Assembly: GCA_002352485.1 (NCBI GenBank)
Contig: DEIM01000178.1
Location: forward strand, 1 to 13,892
Origin: Candidatus Dadabacteria bacterium UBA2774
GTDB taxonomy: Bacteria; Desulfobacterota_D; UBA1144; Nemesobacterales; UBA2774
Length of the DNA stretch: 13,892 bases
Direction: 5' to 3'
Below, piece after piece: positions 7,515-13,892 of this stretch (the first letter of the stretch is position 1; each line of letters opens with the position of its first letter). The translations under genes were made by a program, and so were the position numbers. The notes under the pieces are model-generated. The model was not told the origin of the DNA. It searched no databases and worked only from the letters and a program-made list of their open reading frames with translations.

Positions 7515-8717
7515 TTAAGAGCTAAGTAATAAGTCATGTCTGTTTCCATTGATTAAGGCTTTTTCCTTAACTAGTTGATATATTTCTCTGTATTTTTTTA
7601 TATCTCCGAGGAAGATCGCGCCTTGAATTTTGTCATCTTTAATAACAATTTTTTTATATATTCCGGCTTGCGGGTCTGAGTAGACTATATCTTCGTAGTC
7701 TTTTCCGCCTTCGAACTCACCTACCGAAACGAGATTTATTTCCGCAACCTTCAAGACTGCAGATAACAATAACTCTTCAAAGGTTTTTACTCCGCTTCCC
7801 GCAATGACATCCGCCACTACTTTCGCCTGATTCGTAAGCGGGTCAAAGAGGCCGTAAACCATTCCTCGGTGTTCCACACACTCCCCGATTGCATATATAC
7901 CCTCTTGGCTTGTTTCCATAAAGTCATTTACCACAATGCCTCTTTTCACCATGAGCCCTAAATTTTCCGCAAGCTCAGTATTTGGCTTTATTCCAGTGCA
8001 TATTAAAACCAGATCGGCGTCTATCTCCTCGCCGGTGTTCAATCTGATACCGCTTACTGAATCATCTCCCAATATCTCGTCAGTGACCGCCTGCACCCTG
8101 AATTTAAGGCCCATCCGCTCGAGTAACATCTGAAGAATCCACCCCGAATCGTAGTCAAGTTGTTGTTCCATCAAGTGATCGGCAAGATGAACTACGCTCA
8201 CATCCATCCCGTTATCTTTAAGAGCTTTTGCGGCCTCGAGCCCAAGAAGCCCTCCCCCGATTACAACCGCTTTTTTCCTGTATCTGGAAACTTCTGCTAT
8301 CGACCAAACATCCTCGATAGTCCTGTAGACGAAAACACCTTTTTTATCCACTCCTTTTATCGGAGGTATAAAAGGAACGCTGCCGGTAGCTATCAAAATC
8401 TTATCATAAGGTGACGAATAACCATTTTGTGCGTACATTCTCTTTTTATCTTTATCTATTTTGGTAACGACTGAACCGGTAAAGAGCTTTATTTTATTCT
8501 CTTCATACCATGATCTGTTCTTTGTATTGAGTTGAGAAAAACTTCTCTTCCCGGACAATACGTCCGATAACATAATTCTGTTATAACTATGAAATGGCTC
8601 CCCTCCGAATACTGCCATTTCGATGTTGTCATTTTTTATTTTAAGAATCTCTTCCAGGGCAGCCTGTCCGGACATTCCGTTACCAATAACCACTAGTTTT
8701 TGTGCTGCATTTGCCAT
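7515..8717 (-). CDS. NirB-type FAD/NAD(P)H reductase, probable electron donor to NasA
   Basis: A 400-residue flavoprotein matching the N-terminal reductase half of NirB. It probably takes electrons from NAD(P)H and passes them to NasA. The FAD motif is GNGMSG (12-17), the NAD(P) motif GGGLLG (154-159), and the second FAD motif AIGECVEHRG (276-285). The C-terminal small domain has YKKIVIKDDKIQGAIFLGD. It contains no BFD [2Fe-2S] cysteines and no sirohaem domain, so its electron-relay cluster is presumably the one at the end of NasA. This role matches the small subunit of NADH-dependent assimilatory nitrate reductases (NasC in Klebsiella naming, NasB in Bacillus). It lies 38 bp after nirD and 70 bp before nasA on the same strand. 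The ribosome binding site is weak. A general rubredoxin or ferredoxin reductase is the alternative, but context favours nitrate. Confidence 0.8.
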   Translation of the reverse strand: MANAAQKLVVIGNGMSGQAALEEILKIKNDNIEMAVFGGEPFHSYNRIMLSDVLSGKRSFSQLNTKNRSWYEENKIKLFTGSVVTKIDKDKKRMYAQNGYSSPYDKILIATGSVPFIPPIKGVDKKGVFVYRTIEDVWSIAEVSRYRKKAVVIGGGLLGLEAAKALKDNGMDVSVVHLADHLMEQQLDYDSGWILQMLLERMGLKFRVQAVTDEILGDDSVSGIRLNTGEEIDADLVLICTGIKPNTELAENLGLMVKRGIVVNDFMETSQEGIYAIGECVEHRGMVYGLFDPLTNQAKVVADVIAGSGVKTFEELLLSAVLKVAEINLVSVGEFEGGKDYEDIVYSDPQAGIYKKIVIKDDKIQGAIFLGDIKKYREIYQLVKEKALINGNRHDLLLSS

Positions 8718-8755
8718 ATTCTCTATTCTGATAAAATCTTAAGCTCCTGCTTGAG

Positions 8756-9103
8756 CTACCCTTTGCTTACACACCTTTTATGGCAATTCTCTTTGAGGCC
8801 GATATATATTTGCCCTTTCCTGACTTCTGTCGGTATTGTCCGGGTACAGCCCTCATCAGGACCCAATGCCTCTCCGCTCTCTAGTGAAATATTCCAATTA
8901 TGTAGCGGGCAGCTCACGCTGTTGCCGTGTACGATGCCCTGCGACAGCGGGCCTCCAAGGTGAGGACACCTGTCTATGAGTGCAAATATAGTTCCGTTTG
9001 CTGTTTTAAATACAGCTATATCTTGATTGTTGGTTTCAACAACCCTCGACCCAAGAAACGGTACTTCATCAATATGTCCAACTGATATCCAGTTTAATGT
9101 CAT
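8756..9103 (-). CDS. nirD: Nitrite reductase small subunit NirD (Rieske-type)
   Basis: The small subunit of the cytoplasmic NAD(P)H-dependent nitrite reductase. The 115-residue protein starting MTLNWISVGHIDEVP carries a Rieske-like fold with both cluster motifs, CPHLGG (C46, H48) and CPLHNW (C65, H68), so it should hold a [2Fe-2S] cluster. Some NirD proteins lack these ligands. Length is normal. A longer frame from 9190 would overlap the nirB coding end and add sequence unlike the family, so ATG 9103, 4 bases after the nirB stop, is preferred. This tight spacing indicates translational coupling with nirB. The ribosome binding site is weak, which fits coupling. Confidence 0.9.
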   Translation of the reverse strand: MTLNWISVGHIDEVPFLGSRVVETNNQDIAVFKTANGTIFALIDRCPHLGGPLSQGIVHGNSVSCPLHNWNISLESGEALGPDEGCTRTIPTEVRKGQIYIGLKENCHKRCVSKG

Positions 9104-9107
9104 TGTA

Positions 9108-11543
9108 TTAATCCAATTTAGCCATGGCTTCATATTCGTGAGAATGAGCGTTCCCGTTTGCCCTTTCGCTCCATGGGTCTTTCTGTACAAACTGCTGGGA
9201 ATAGATAAATTTTTTAGCTAATTCTGCACGTCTCTCATGGTTTTCAACCACCTGCTCAATTACATGCTGTAGTCCCACTCTTTCAATCCATGGCGCCGAG
9301 CGCTCCAGATAATGTGCTTCTTCTCTGTAAAGCTGAACGAAAGCCTGACAGTATTCATATACTTCTTTCTTAGTGGTTACTTTACAAAGCAGATCACATG
9401 CGCGGACTTTCATGCCTCCGTTACCTCCCACATACAGCTCCCAGCCTGAGTCCACTGCTACAAGACCAAAATCTTTTATCGTAGCTTCCGCACAATTCCT
9501 GGGACATCCCGAGACAGCCATTTTAAATTTGTGAGGCATCCAGGAACCCCAGGTAAGTTTTTCCAGATCAATACCCATGGACATAGAAGCCTGCGTCCCA
9601 AACCGGCACCACTCCGAGCCCACGCAGGTTTTAACCGTACGCAGAGCCTTGCCATATGCGTGGCCGGAAACCATGCCCGCGTCGTTGAGGTCTTTCCAAA
9701 CCGCAGGAAGGTCCTCTTTTTTAACGCCCAGCATATCGATCCGCTGACCCCCGGTCATCTTCACAGTCGGGATTTCGAACTTTTCAACTACATCTGCGAT
9801 TGCTCGCAACTGCTTGGCATTGGTTAAACCACCCCACATCCTCGGGACTACCGAATATGTACCGTCTTTTTGGATGTTTGCATGAGCGCGCTCATTAATG
9901 AAACGGGACTGATTATCATCTATGTATTCTCCAGGAAGCTCACATAGAAGGTAATAATTCAGCGCCGGGCGGCACTTAGAGCAACCATTTGGAGTTTTCC
10001 AATGGAGCTCTTGCATTACTTGTGGAATTTCCTTTAGCTTCTTTAACAAAATAAGGCGGCGCACATCTTCATGCGTATATTCGGTACATTCACACATCGA
10101 CTTCACTGTAGAGGTTTCAAAAGAATCTCCGAGAGCGAATTTCAATAACTGCTCGACTAACCCGGTACACGATCCGCAAGACGCCGAAGCCTTTGTATGG
10201 GAACGTACTTCATCTACCGAGGACAAACAATTTGACTTTATGCTGTCTATTATCGCAGCTTTACAAACCCCGTTGCACCCGCAGATTTCTGCCTCATCAG
10301 AAAGAGCCGTCACCGCGACAAGCGGGTCAACGGTTTCTACCCCCATGGCCAATGATTGACCGAAGATAATAAAATCCCGTATATCGTTTATATTGTCCTT
10401 ATCTTTTATTAATTGGAAGTACCAGGGGCCTTCATCCACATCCCCGAACAGAACAGCCCCAATAAGCTTTCCATCCGATATTATAAGACGTTTGTAAGTG
10501 CCCTGCCGAGCATCTCTAAAAACAATGTCTTCAGTATCGGGGCCGTCAGCGAAACTTCCTGCGGAAAATACGTCTATGCCGCTTACCTTAAGCTTTGTAA
10601 AGGTTACAGAGCCTCTATAATCATTCTCAGCTCCTAGCATATTCATTGCAAGAACCCGGCCCATTTCATAAAGCGGTGACACAAGACCGTATGTAAGTCC
10701 CCGGTGCTCTACACATTCCCCAACTGCTAAAATTGACGGATCGGAAGTCTGAAGACGGTCACTAACCTTAATGCCTCTGCCGCATTCGAGCCCTGCCTCT
10801 TGAGCTAAATTAACATTAGGGTATATGCCCACTGCCATAACAACCAAATCGGTCTTGATCTCGGTTCCATCAGCAAGTTTTAATACTTCAACACGCTCAT
10901 TACCCCCGAGCTCTACAGTGTCAGCATCTGTTAATACGGTAATACCCCGGTCTTCGAGCTTACTTTTCAATAGATACCCGGCTGATTTATCAAGCTGACG
11001 TTCCATAAGCGAAAGAGCCCGGTGAATAACAGTGACATTCATACCGTTTAATTGCAGACCGTGGGCTGCCTCAAGCCCTAAAAGCCCGCCGCCTATAACG
11101 ACAGCGTCCTGGTACGTCTCTGATGCGGACAACATTTCCTCTACATCTTTCATATCGCGAAATGTTATGACGCCCGGCAAATCATTACCCGGGATAGGAA
11201 GAATGATGGGGTTTGAACCGGTCGCCAGCCAAAGTTTGTCGTAGGGCAGCTCTCGACCCTTCTCACTTACCACCATTTTTTCGGACCTGCGAATATCGAC
11301 AATCTTCTCCGACGTATAAAGAGTTATGTCGTTGTCGTCATACCAGGATTGATCATTGATGATAATATCTTCAAAGGTCTGTTCTCCCGCCAATACCGGT
11401 GAGAGCATAATTCTATTGTAATTCACATGAGGCTCGGCCCCGAATACTGTGATATCGTATTTATCCGGCGTATGCTTGAGTAGTTCTTCCAAAGCCTTTA
11501 TACCGGCCATACCATTTCCGATGATTACCAATTTTTCTTTCAA
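9108..11543 (-). CDS. nirB: Nitrite reductase [NAD(P)H] large subunit NirB
   Basis: Reduces nitrite to ammonium in the cytoplasm using NAD(P)H, FAD, Fe-S clusters and sirohaem. In order: FAD motif GNGMAG (9-14), NAD(P) motif GGGLLG (151-156), AVGECVEHRG (273-282), a small reductase C-domain, a BFD [2Fe-2S] domain (C421, C423, C456, C459), a second one (C484, C486, C521, C524), a ferredoxin-like half-domain from about 560, and the sirohaem/[4Fe-4S] site (C640, C646, C680, C684 in TCVGSEWC and SGCPRNC). The 811 residues are normal for the family and every key residue I looked for is present. The start is TTG at 11543; an in-frame TAG lies only 9 bases upstream and no ATG fits, so the TTG is needed. 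First gene of the operon, behind a sigma-54 promoter. Confidence 0.95.
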   Translation of the reverse strand: MKEKLVIIGNGMAGIKALEELLKHTPDKYDITVFGAEPHVNYNRIMLSPVLAGEQTFEDIIINDQSWYDDNDITLYTSEKIVDIRRSEKMVVSEKGRELPYDKLWLATGSNPIILPIPGNDLPGVITFRDMKDVEEMLSASETYQDAVVIGGGLLGLEAAHGLQLNGMNVTVIHRALSLMERQLDKSAGYLLKSKLEDRGITVLTDADTVELGGNERVEVLKLADGTEIKTDLVVMAVGIYPNVNLAQEAGLECGRGIKVSDRLQTSDPSILAVGECVEHRGLTYGLVSPLYEMGRVLAMNMLGAENDYRGSVTFTKLKVSGIDVFSAGSFADGPDTEDIVFRDARQGTYKRLIISDGKLIGAVLFGDVDEGPWYFQLIKDKDNINDIRDFIIFGQSLAMGVETVDPLVAVTALSDEAEICGCNGVCKAAIIDSIKSNCLSSVDEVRSHTKASASCGSCTGLVEQLLKFALGDSFETSTVKSMCECTEYTHEDVRRLILLKKLKEIPQVMQELHWKTPNGCSKCRPALNYYLLCELPGEYIDDNQSRFINERAHANIQKDGTYSVVPRMWGGLTNAKQLRAIADVVEKFEIPTVKMTGGQRIDMLGVKKEDLPAVWKDLNDAGMVSGHAYGKALRTVKTCVGSEWCRFGTQASMSMGIDLEKLTWGSWMPHKFKMAVSGCPRNCAEATIKDFGLVAVDSGWELYVGGNGGMKVRACDLLCKVTTKKEVYEYCQAFVQLYREEAHYLERSAPWIERVGLQHVIEQVVENHERRAELAKKFIYSQQFVQKDPWSERANGNAHSHEYEAMAKLD

Positions 11544-11591
11544 AGTGGGCTATGTCCTCAAAATATTAAACAAATATTGACTGTTTAATAA

Positions 11592-11606
11592 GCAAAACCT
11601 GTGCCA
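11592..11606 (-). promoter_or_regulatory. Sigma-54 (-24/-12) promoter of the nirB operon
   Basis: The minus strand reads CTGGCACAGGTTTTGCTT around here. TGGCAC and TTGC are spaced as in the RpoN consensus, with GG (11605-11604) and GC (11593-11592) exactly 10 bases apart. Predicted transcription starts near 11580, about 37 bases before the nirB TTG. Spacing and leader length mirror the narK promoter. Confidence 0.8.
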
Positions 11607-11686
11607 GATTGTTGAAATAACCCAATAGTTGCGGGATGATTGTCTTTTTTGGATGGTCTGGTTAAAAAAAGAGTTGCTACTGTGTT

Positions 11687-11716
11687 ACAATAATGTAAGT
11701 CTGCTTACATTATTGT
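11687..11716. promoter_or_regulatory. Long perfect inverted repeat upstream of nirB, candidate activator site
   Basis: Thirteen-base arms, ACAATAATGTAAG (11687-11699) and CTTACATTATTGT (11704-11716), flank TCTG. The centre is about 121 bp upstream of the sigma-54 start, an ideal enhancer distance. The core TGTAA-N6-TTACA also fits CRP/FNR-superfamily sites, including the NtcA-type GTA-N8-TAC, and TGT-N10-ACA fits NifA-type sites. Which regulator binds cannot be told from sequence. It followed no gene end closely and has no U-tract, so a terminator is unlikely. Confidence 0.6.
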
Positions 11717-12109
11717 CTGTTCATTCACATATTTGATAGCAGCTTTTAGTAACGGCCCTGCCTATATACTCTATGATATGGATTCTGGCAGTCAGTTAAA
11801 TTAAACCCTGAATACTGGAAAAGGAGGGATATAAAATTCCATTATTGTGAACCGCACGTAAGCGTGTTTGGCTCTTAATAATGTGGCTGTGATAGTTTAC
11901 ATTATTAGGTCCTAAATCATCTGATATCTCTATATTTCCTACACTTCCTACATCATTTCAGAGATTTGTGTAAAAAGTTTATCGAATGTAGCAGAATATG
12001 AGGTAACCTCCCATAGTTGCATTTCCCTTATTATTGTAGTGTAGCAATTAGATAATTATCCCAGTTAAGAGAAGCATTAGGCAAAATAATGGATGTAAGG
12101 ACGTTCATT
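11717..12109. other. Intergenic region between the nirB control sites and the small ORF
   Basis: About 390 bases without a supported gene. It contains the second inverted repeat (11876-11907), an orphan Shine-Dalgarno-like AAAAGGAGGG near 11820 with no ATG after it, a short palindrome GAGGTAACCTC near 12001-12011, and AT-rich sequence before the small ORF. I see no RNA gene and no convincing sigma-70 promoter. Confidence 0.5.
11876..11907. promoter_or_regulatory. Second inverted repeat upstream of nirB sharing the same half-site
   Basis: TAATAATGT (11876-11884) and ACATTATTA (11899-11907) are perfect 9-bp arms around a 14-base spacer. The half-site TTACATTATT at 11897-11906 is identical to that at 11705-11714 in the nirB-proximal palindrome, suggesting the same protein binds both. 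The centre is about 311 bp from the nirB start site and about 218 bp before the small plus-strand ORF, so it could serve either direction. Confidence 0.4.
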
Positions 12110-12313
12110 ATGAGAAAGCTGCTTTTGATTGTAATAATTATTCTTTTAGTTACGGTTGTCGGTTCATCTCTGTCTTATGTCCAATTAGTTTATTCTCATC
12201 TATTTGTAAATGCTACTATATGCTATCCAGGCCTAACCCAGTATGACAATTGGCAAAGCTTTAGAGCGTTTGTGCCACTGTACGACATTCAAAGTATTAC
12301 CATGAGAGGCTAA
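12110..12313 (+). CDS. Small hypothetical protein with an N-terminal signal or membrane segment
   Basis: A 67-residue protein I do not recognise. MRK is followed by the hydrophobic run LLLIVIIILLVTVVGSSL (residues about 4-21), typical of a signal peptide or membrane anchor. The remaining 45 or so residues are polar with several aromatics (YDNWQSFRAFVPLYD) and one cysteine (ICYPG). ATG 12110 is chosen over ATG 12089 because AAGGA lies 8 bases upstream and because it gives a proper signal-peptide start. The stop is 24 bases before the ArsR gene, so the two are probably co-transcribed. It may be a full small exported protein or the start of a truncated one. Confidence 0.45.
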   Translation: MRKLLLIVIIILLVTVVGSSLSYVQLVYSHLFVNATICYPGLTQYDNWQSFRAFVPLYDIQSITMRG

Positions 12314-12337
12314 AAAAATCATAAGGAAGGAGTATTT

Positions 12338-12619
12338 ATGGGTTGCCCATATAAGGCTTTAGCAGACGATACCAGAAGAAAGGTTCTGGAATATTTAAGT
12401 CATGGTGAGACTGCTGCGGGAGAGGTTGCCAGTAAGTTCGAGATTTCAAAACCCGCAATATCTAATCACCTGAAAATCCTCAAGGAAGCCGATATAGTGA
12501 GCGAGCGCAAGGTGAGACAAAACCGGCTCTACTCTCTAAATGGCGAGAAGATCGAGAACATGAAATCTTATCTCGACTCCTTGACGAAAAGCGAACATGG
12601 TTCTATTAGAGCTAAGTAA
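12338..12619 (+). CDS. ArsR/SmtB-family transcriptional repressor
   Basis: A 93-residue winged helix-turn-helix protein. It opens with the family's KALADDTRRKVLEYLSHGE segment. The recognition helix region is GEVASKFEISKPAISNHLKILKEADIV (residues about 28-54), followed by the wing RKVRQNRLYSLN. The metal-sensing ELCVCDL-type cysteines are absent from helix 3, so it is not a classical arsenic or cadmium sensor. It is closer to SdpR-like members, which often act as autorepressors. Its single cysteine is C3. AAGGAAGG lies 8-9 bases before the ATG. It probably controls its own operon with the preceding small gene, or the ABM genes downstream. Confidence 0.85.
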   Translation: MGCPYKALADDTRRKVLEYLSHGETAAGEVASKFEISKPAISNHLKILKEADIVSERKVRQNRLYSLNGEKIENMKSYLDSLTKSEHGSIRAK

Positions 12620-12666
12620 TTTTTCTGATTTTCATAGCGTTATTGAAGCGAAATAGCTTGCCTTCT

Positions 12667-12695
12667 GGTATCACTGGCGTGACATCAGCGATGCC
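12667..12695. repeat. Imperfect hairpin after the ArsR gene
   Basis: GGTATCACTGGCG and CATCAGCGATGCC can pair around TGA, allowing two G-U pairs and two mismatches. It lies about 50 bases after the ArsR stop. No run of U follows in either direction, so a terminator role is weak. It may be part of the IS remnant that begins next to it. Confidence 0.3.
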
Positions 12696-12707
12696 CTTAT
12701 ACATATT

Positions 12708-12759
12708 AAAGTATTTTAATAGCTTAATTCTACTAGGTTCTTAATGGGGAGTAATATAG
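12708..12759 (-). repeat. IS-end repeat, copy B (solo remnant)
   Basis: It matches 412-463 at 48 of 52 bases and lies in the same orientation, but no transposase gene is attached: the inward side runs quickly into the sequence after ArsR. It is best explained as the leftover end of a related insertion sequence. The minus strand still encodes LLPIKNLVELS followed by a stop, as copy A does. Confidence 0.7.
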
Positions 12760-12782
12760 GGCTAACAAACAAGACTATATTC

Positions 12783-12811
12783 TTGAAAGATGGTATTATC
12801 AATACTTAAAT
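12783..12811 (+). promoter_or_regulatory. Possible sigma-70 promoter for the ABM genes
   Basis: TTGAAA (12783-12788) and TTAAAT (12806-12811) are separated by 17 bases, the optimal spacing, in an AT-rich region about 80 bases before the first ABM start. The -10 matches the consensus at only four of six positions, so this is tentative. Confidence 0.3.
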
Positions 12812-12892
12812 AATGGTAATATTCAGGGGTTCGAAGTGTATTCAATAGCCCCAGCCATTTACAATTGTTGTTCCAAACAAGGAGGAAACCCT

Positions 12893-13183
12893 ATGAGCAT
12901 AGTGCTGATAGTAGACGCAAAATTAAAGCCAGAGAGTATTTCAGACGCTGTGAAGTTTTTTGCCGAGATTGTCCCCGACACCAGAGCTTTCGAGGGCTGT
13001 CAGGGGGTCGATGTTTGTATCGATTCAGAAGACGCCGGCAATTTAGTGCTTGTAGAGAAGTGGGTATCCATGGACCACTATCATAAGTACCACCACTGGC
13101 GCGAAGAGACAGGGGTGCTCGATCAGCTTCGCTCTTTCCTCGACGGGCCTCCGAGCAGGCGTGTTCTAAACGTCGCCGCCTGA
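12893..13183 (+). CDS. ABM-fold small protein (putative quinol monooxygenase), copy 1
   Basis: A 96-residue protein of the antibiotic biosynthesis monooxygenase (ABM, PF03992) type: a small ferredoxin-like alpha/beta fold that normally dimerises. Visible family features are an opening beta strand MSIVLIVDAKLKPE, TRAFEGCQGVDVCID, and the strand-helix LVLVEKWVSMDHYHKYHHWREETG (given as two parts: LVLVEKW and WREETG with histidines between). A frame starts earlier at 12836, but ATG 12893 has AGGAGG 7 bases upstream and matches the second copy's start. Members include quinol oxygenases and haem-degrading enzymes; the substrate here is unknown. Copy 2 follows after 77 bases, so they form a pair. 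Confidence 0.75.
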   Translation: MSIVLIVDAKLKPESISDAVKFFAEIVPDTRAFEGCQGVDVCIDSEDAGNLVLVEKWVSMDHYHKYHHWREETGVLDQLRSFLDGPPSRRVLNVAA

Positions 13184-13260
13184 TTTCTCATGGTTAAAGG
13201 CATGTCCGATGTTATAATCGGTTATGAGTTGTGGCAACTTCAATTAGAGGTGAAAACCAC

Positions 13261-13551
13261 ATGAGTATATTGCTGATAATAGACGCCAAGCTTACGCAAG
13301 AAAGTGTCTCCAAGGCCGTGGCTTTCTATGCCGCAATAGTGTCAGACACAAGGAGCTTTGAGGGTTGCGAGGCGATAGAGATTTGTATTGATTCTGAGGA
13401 CGCGGGTAATTTGGTCGTGGTTGAGAAATGGGCCTCAGAGGATCTCTATAAAAAGCACTACCAATGGCGCGAAGAGACCGGAGTGCTCGATCATATACGT
13501 GCCTTACTCGACGGACCTGTCAGCAGACAGGTTCTGAATGTGGCGGCCTGA
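13261..13551 (+). CDS. ABM-fold small protein (putative quinol monooxygenase), copy 2
   Basis: A 96-residue paralogue of the preceding gene with 66 of 96 identical residues by eye and no gaps, so the pair arose by tandem duplication. The most conserved stretches are CIDSEDAGNLV, WREETGVLD and the C-terminal VLNVAA. The histidine-rich patch of copy 1 (HYHKYHH) is changed here to LYKKHYQ, so any histidine-dependent function may differ. ATG 13261 is chosen because it aligns with copy 1 and has GAGGTG upstream; an earlier ATG at 13231 would add 10 unmatched residues. The function is unknown beyond the fold; hetero- or homodimers are possible. Confidence 0.75.
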   Translation: MSILLIIDAKLTQESVSKAVAFYAAIVSDTRSFEGCEAIEICIDSEDAGNLVVVEKWASEDLYKKHYQWREETGVLDHIRALLDGPVSRQVLNVAA

Positions 13552-13684
13552 TTTTTTTACTGACTTAAGAATGAAATGCCCTGTCTAATTCGTTGCTACA
13601 GTGTCGAAATTCTCAAGGTTTTCCTCGTTCTCAAAATAGTAGACAGCTAGTTTTCATAGACTTTTTCGAAAGGATTTTCTTAGA

Positions 13685-13892
13685 TCAATTCAGGATCTCA
13701 GCGTATTCTCTAAAAACCTTAGTGGGAACGTGCTCTCCCACGCCGAATATATTCATTATAATGACAACCACTGACCCGCTTTCAGGCTCGAACATCACTA
13801 GAGATGTATATCCTATGTATTCTCCTGTATGTCCAATCCAACCGTCCATCTCTCCGATTCCAAGTCCATATTTATCGTATTCAGGACAACTT
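13685..13892 (-). CDS. Beta-lactamase-family serine hydrolase, C-terminal end (runs off the right edge)
   Basis: A minus-strand frame open from the right edge to TGA at 13687-13685 gives the last 68 residues of a protein. YGLGIGEMDGWIGHTGEYIGYTS is characteristic of the beta-lactamase/penicillin-binding-like hydrolase family (PF00144): HTG is the third catalytic motif, equivalent to KTG, followed by the usual G-Y-x-S turn and a terminal strand (SVVVIIMN). The SxxK and YxN motifs lie beyond the window. It converges with the ABM genes, and I see no clear terminator in the 133 bases between. The substrate is unknown; such proteins are often peptidases or esterases. Confidence 0.7.
   Translation of the reverse strand, partial: SCPEYDKYGLGIGEMDGWIGHTGEYIGYTSLVMFEPESGSVVVIIMNIFGVGEHVPTKVFREYAEILN

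Noticed and set aside
9104..9190. Longer N-terminus for NirD
   Set aside because: It would lie inside the nirB coding end and adds sequence unlike NirD; ATG 9103 gives the usual protein.
11815..11868. Orphan AAAAGGAGGG with a possible ATA-start peptide
   Set aside because: No standard start codon and a frame of only about 15 codons; kept only as a note on the intergenic region.
12612..12704. Minus-strand 30-codon frame after ArsR (MYKGIADVTPV...)
   Set aside because: No ribosome binding site, overlaps a hairpin and the ArsR end, and no recognised family.
412..12759. Active composite transposon carrying the nitrate genes
   Set aside because: The right copy is only a solo, diverged end without transposase, and no target duplication can be seen; at most an old rearrangement scar.
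13514..13531. Inverted repeat ACCTGTC/GACAGGT with T7 about 20 bases later, as a terminator
   Set aside because: It lies inside the copy 2 ABM coding sequence and is too far from the T run for an intrinsic terminator.
1..13892. CRISPR array, tRNA or rRNA genes
   Set aside because: No regularly spaced repeats and no recognisable tRNA or rRNA sequence seen on either strand.

Overview
The window is about 13.9 kb of moderate-GC bacterial DNA. Its core is a nitrate-assimilation locus read on the minus strand. An outer-membrane beta-barrel gene, twin sigma-54 (-24/-12) promoters and strong purine-rich ribosome binding sites point to a Gram-negative bacterium. I cannot name the phylum from sequence alone.

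Layout, left to right. Positions 1-463 hold the left part of an IS3-family insertion sequence: orfA, the start of orfB, an A7 slippage site and the terminal end. It has cut off the 3' half of an alginate-export-type outer-membrane barrel gene (423-1181). Upstream of that gene lies a NarK-type nitrate/nitrite transporter (1313-2650) with its own sigma-54 promoter. Next to it (2.8-4.0 kb) is a stretch of decaying molybdenum genes: a scrap resembling the start of a molybdate/sulfate permease, and a full-length moaA broken by three lesions. Then come nasA (assimilatory nitrate reductase, 4016-7444), a stand-alone FAD/NAD(P)H reductase (7515-8717), nirD (8756-9103) and nirB (9108-11543). Transcription runs nirB to nirD to reductase to nasA to moaA from a second sigma-54 promoter at 11592-11606. 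Upstream are long inverted repeats placed like enhancer sites for a sigma-54 activator.

How the genes work together. NarK imports nitrate, possibly after passage through the outer-membrane barrel. The reductase passes NAD(P)H electrons to the C-terminal [2Fe-2S] domain of NasA, which reduces nitrate to nitrite. NirB and NirD then reduce nitrite to ammonium. MoaA would have supplied the molybdenum cofactor but looks dead here, so cofactor synthesis must rely on other loci.

The right part (12.1-13.9 kb) is mostly plus strand: a tiny signal-peptide protein, an ArsR-type repressor, a second degenerate copy of the IS end, and two tandem ABM-fold small proteins. On the minus strand at the right edge is the C-terminal end of a beta-lactamase-family serine hydrolase.

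Most of this is a recognisable nitrate-assimilation cluster rather than a new system. The most unusual points are: a NasA carrying an internal reductase-like domain whose FAD and NAD(P) motifs are all lost; paired sigma-54 promoters with palindromic upstream sites; a moaA that is full length yet triply disrupted; and IS-end copies on both sides of the cluster.
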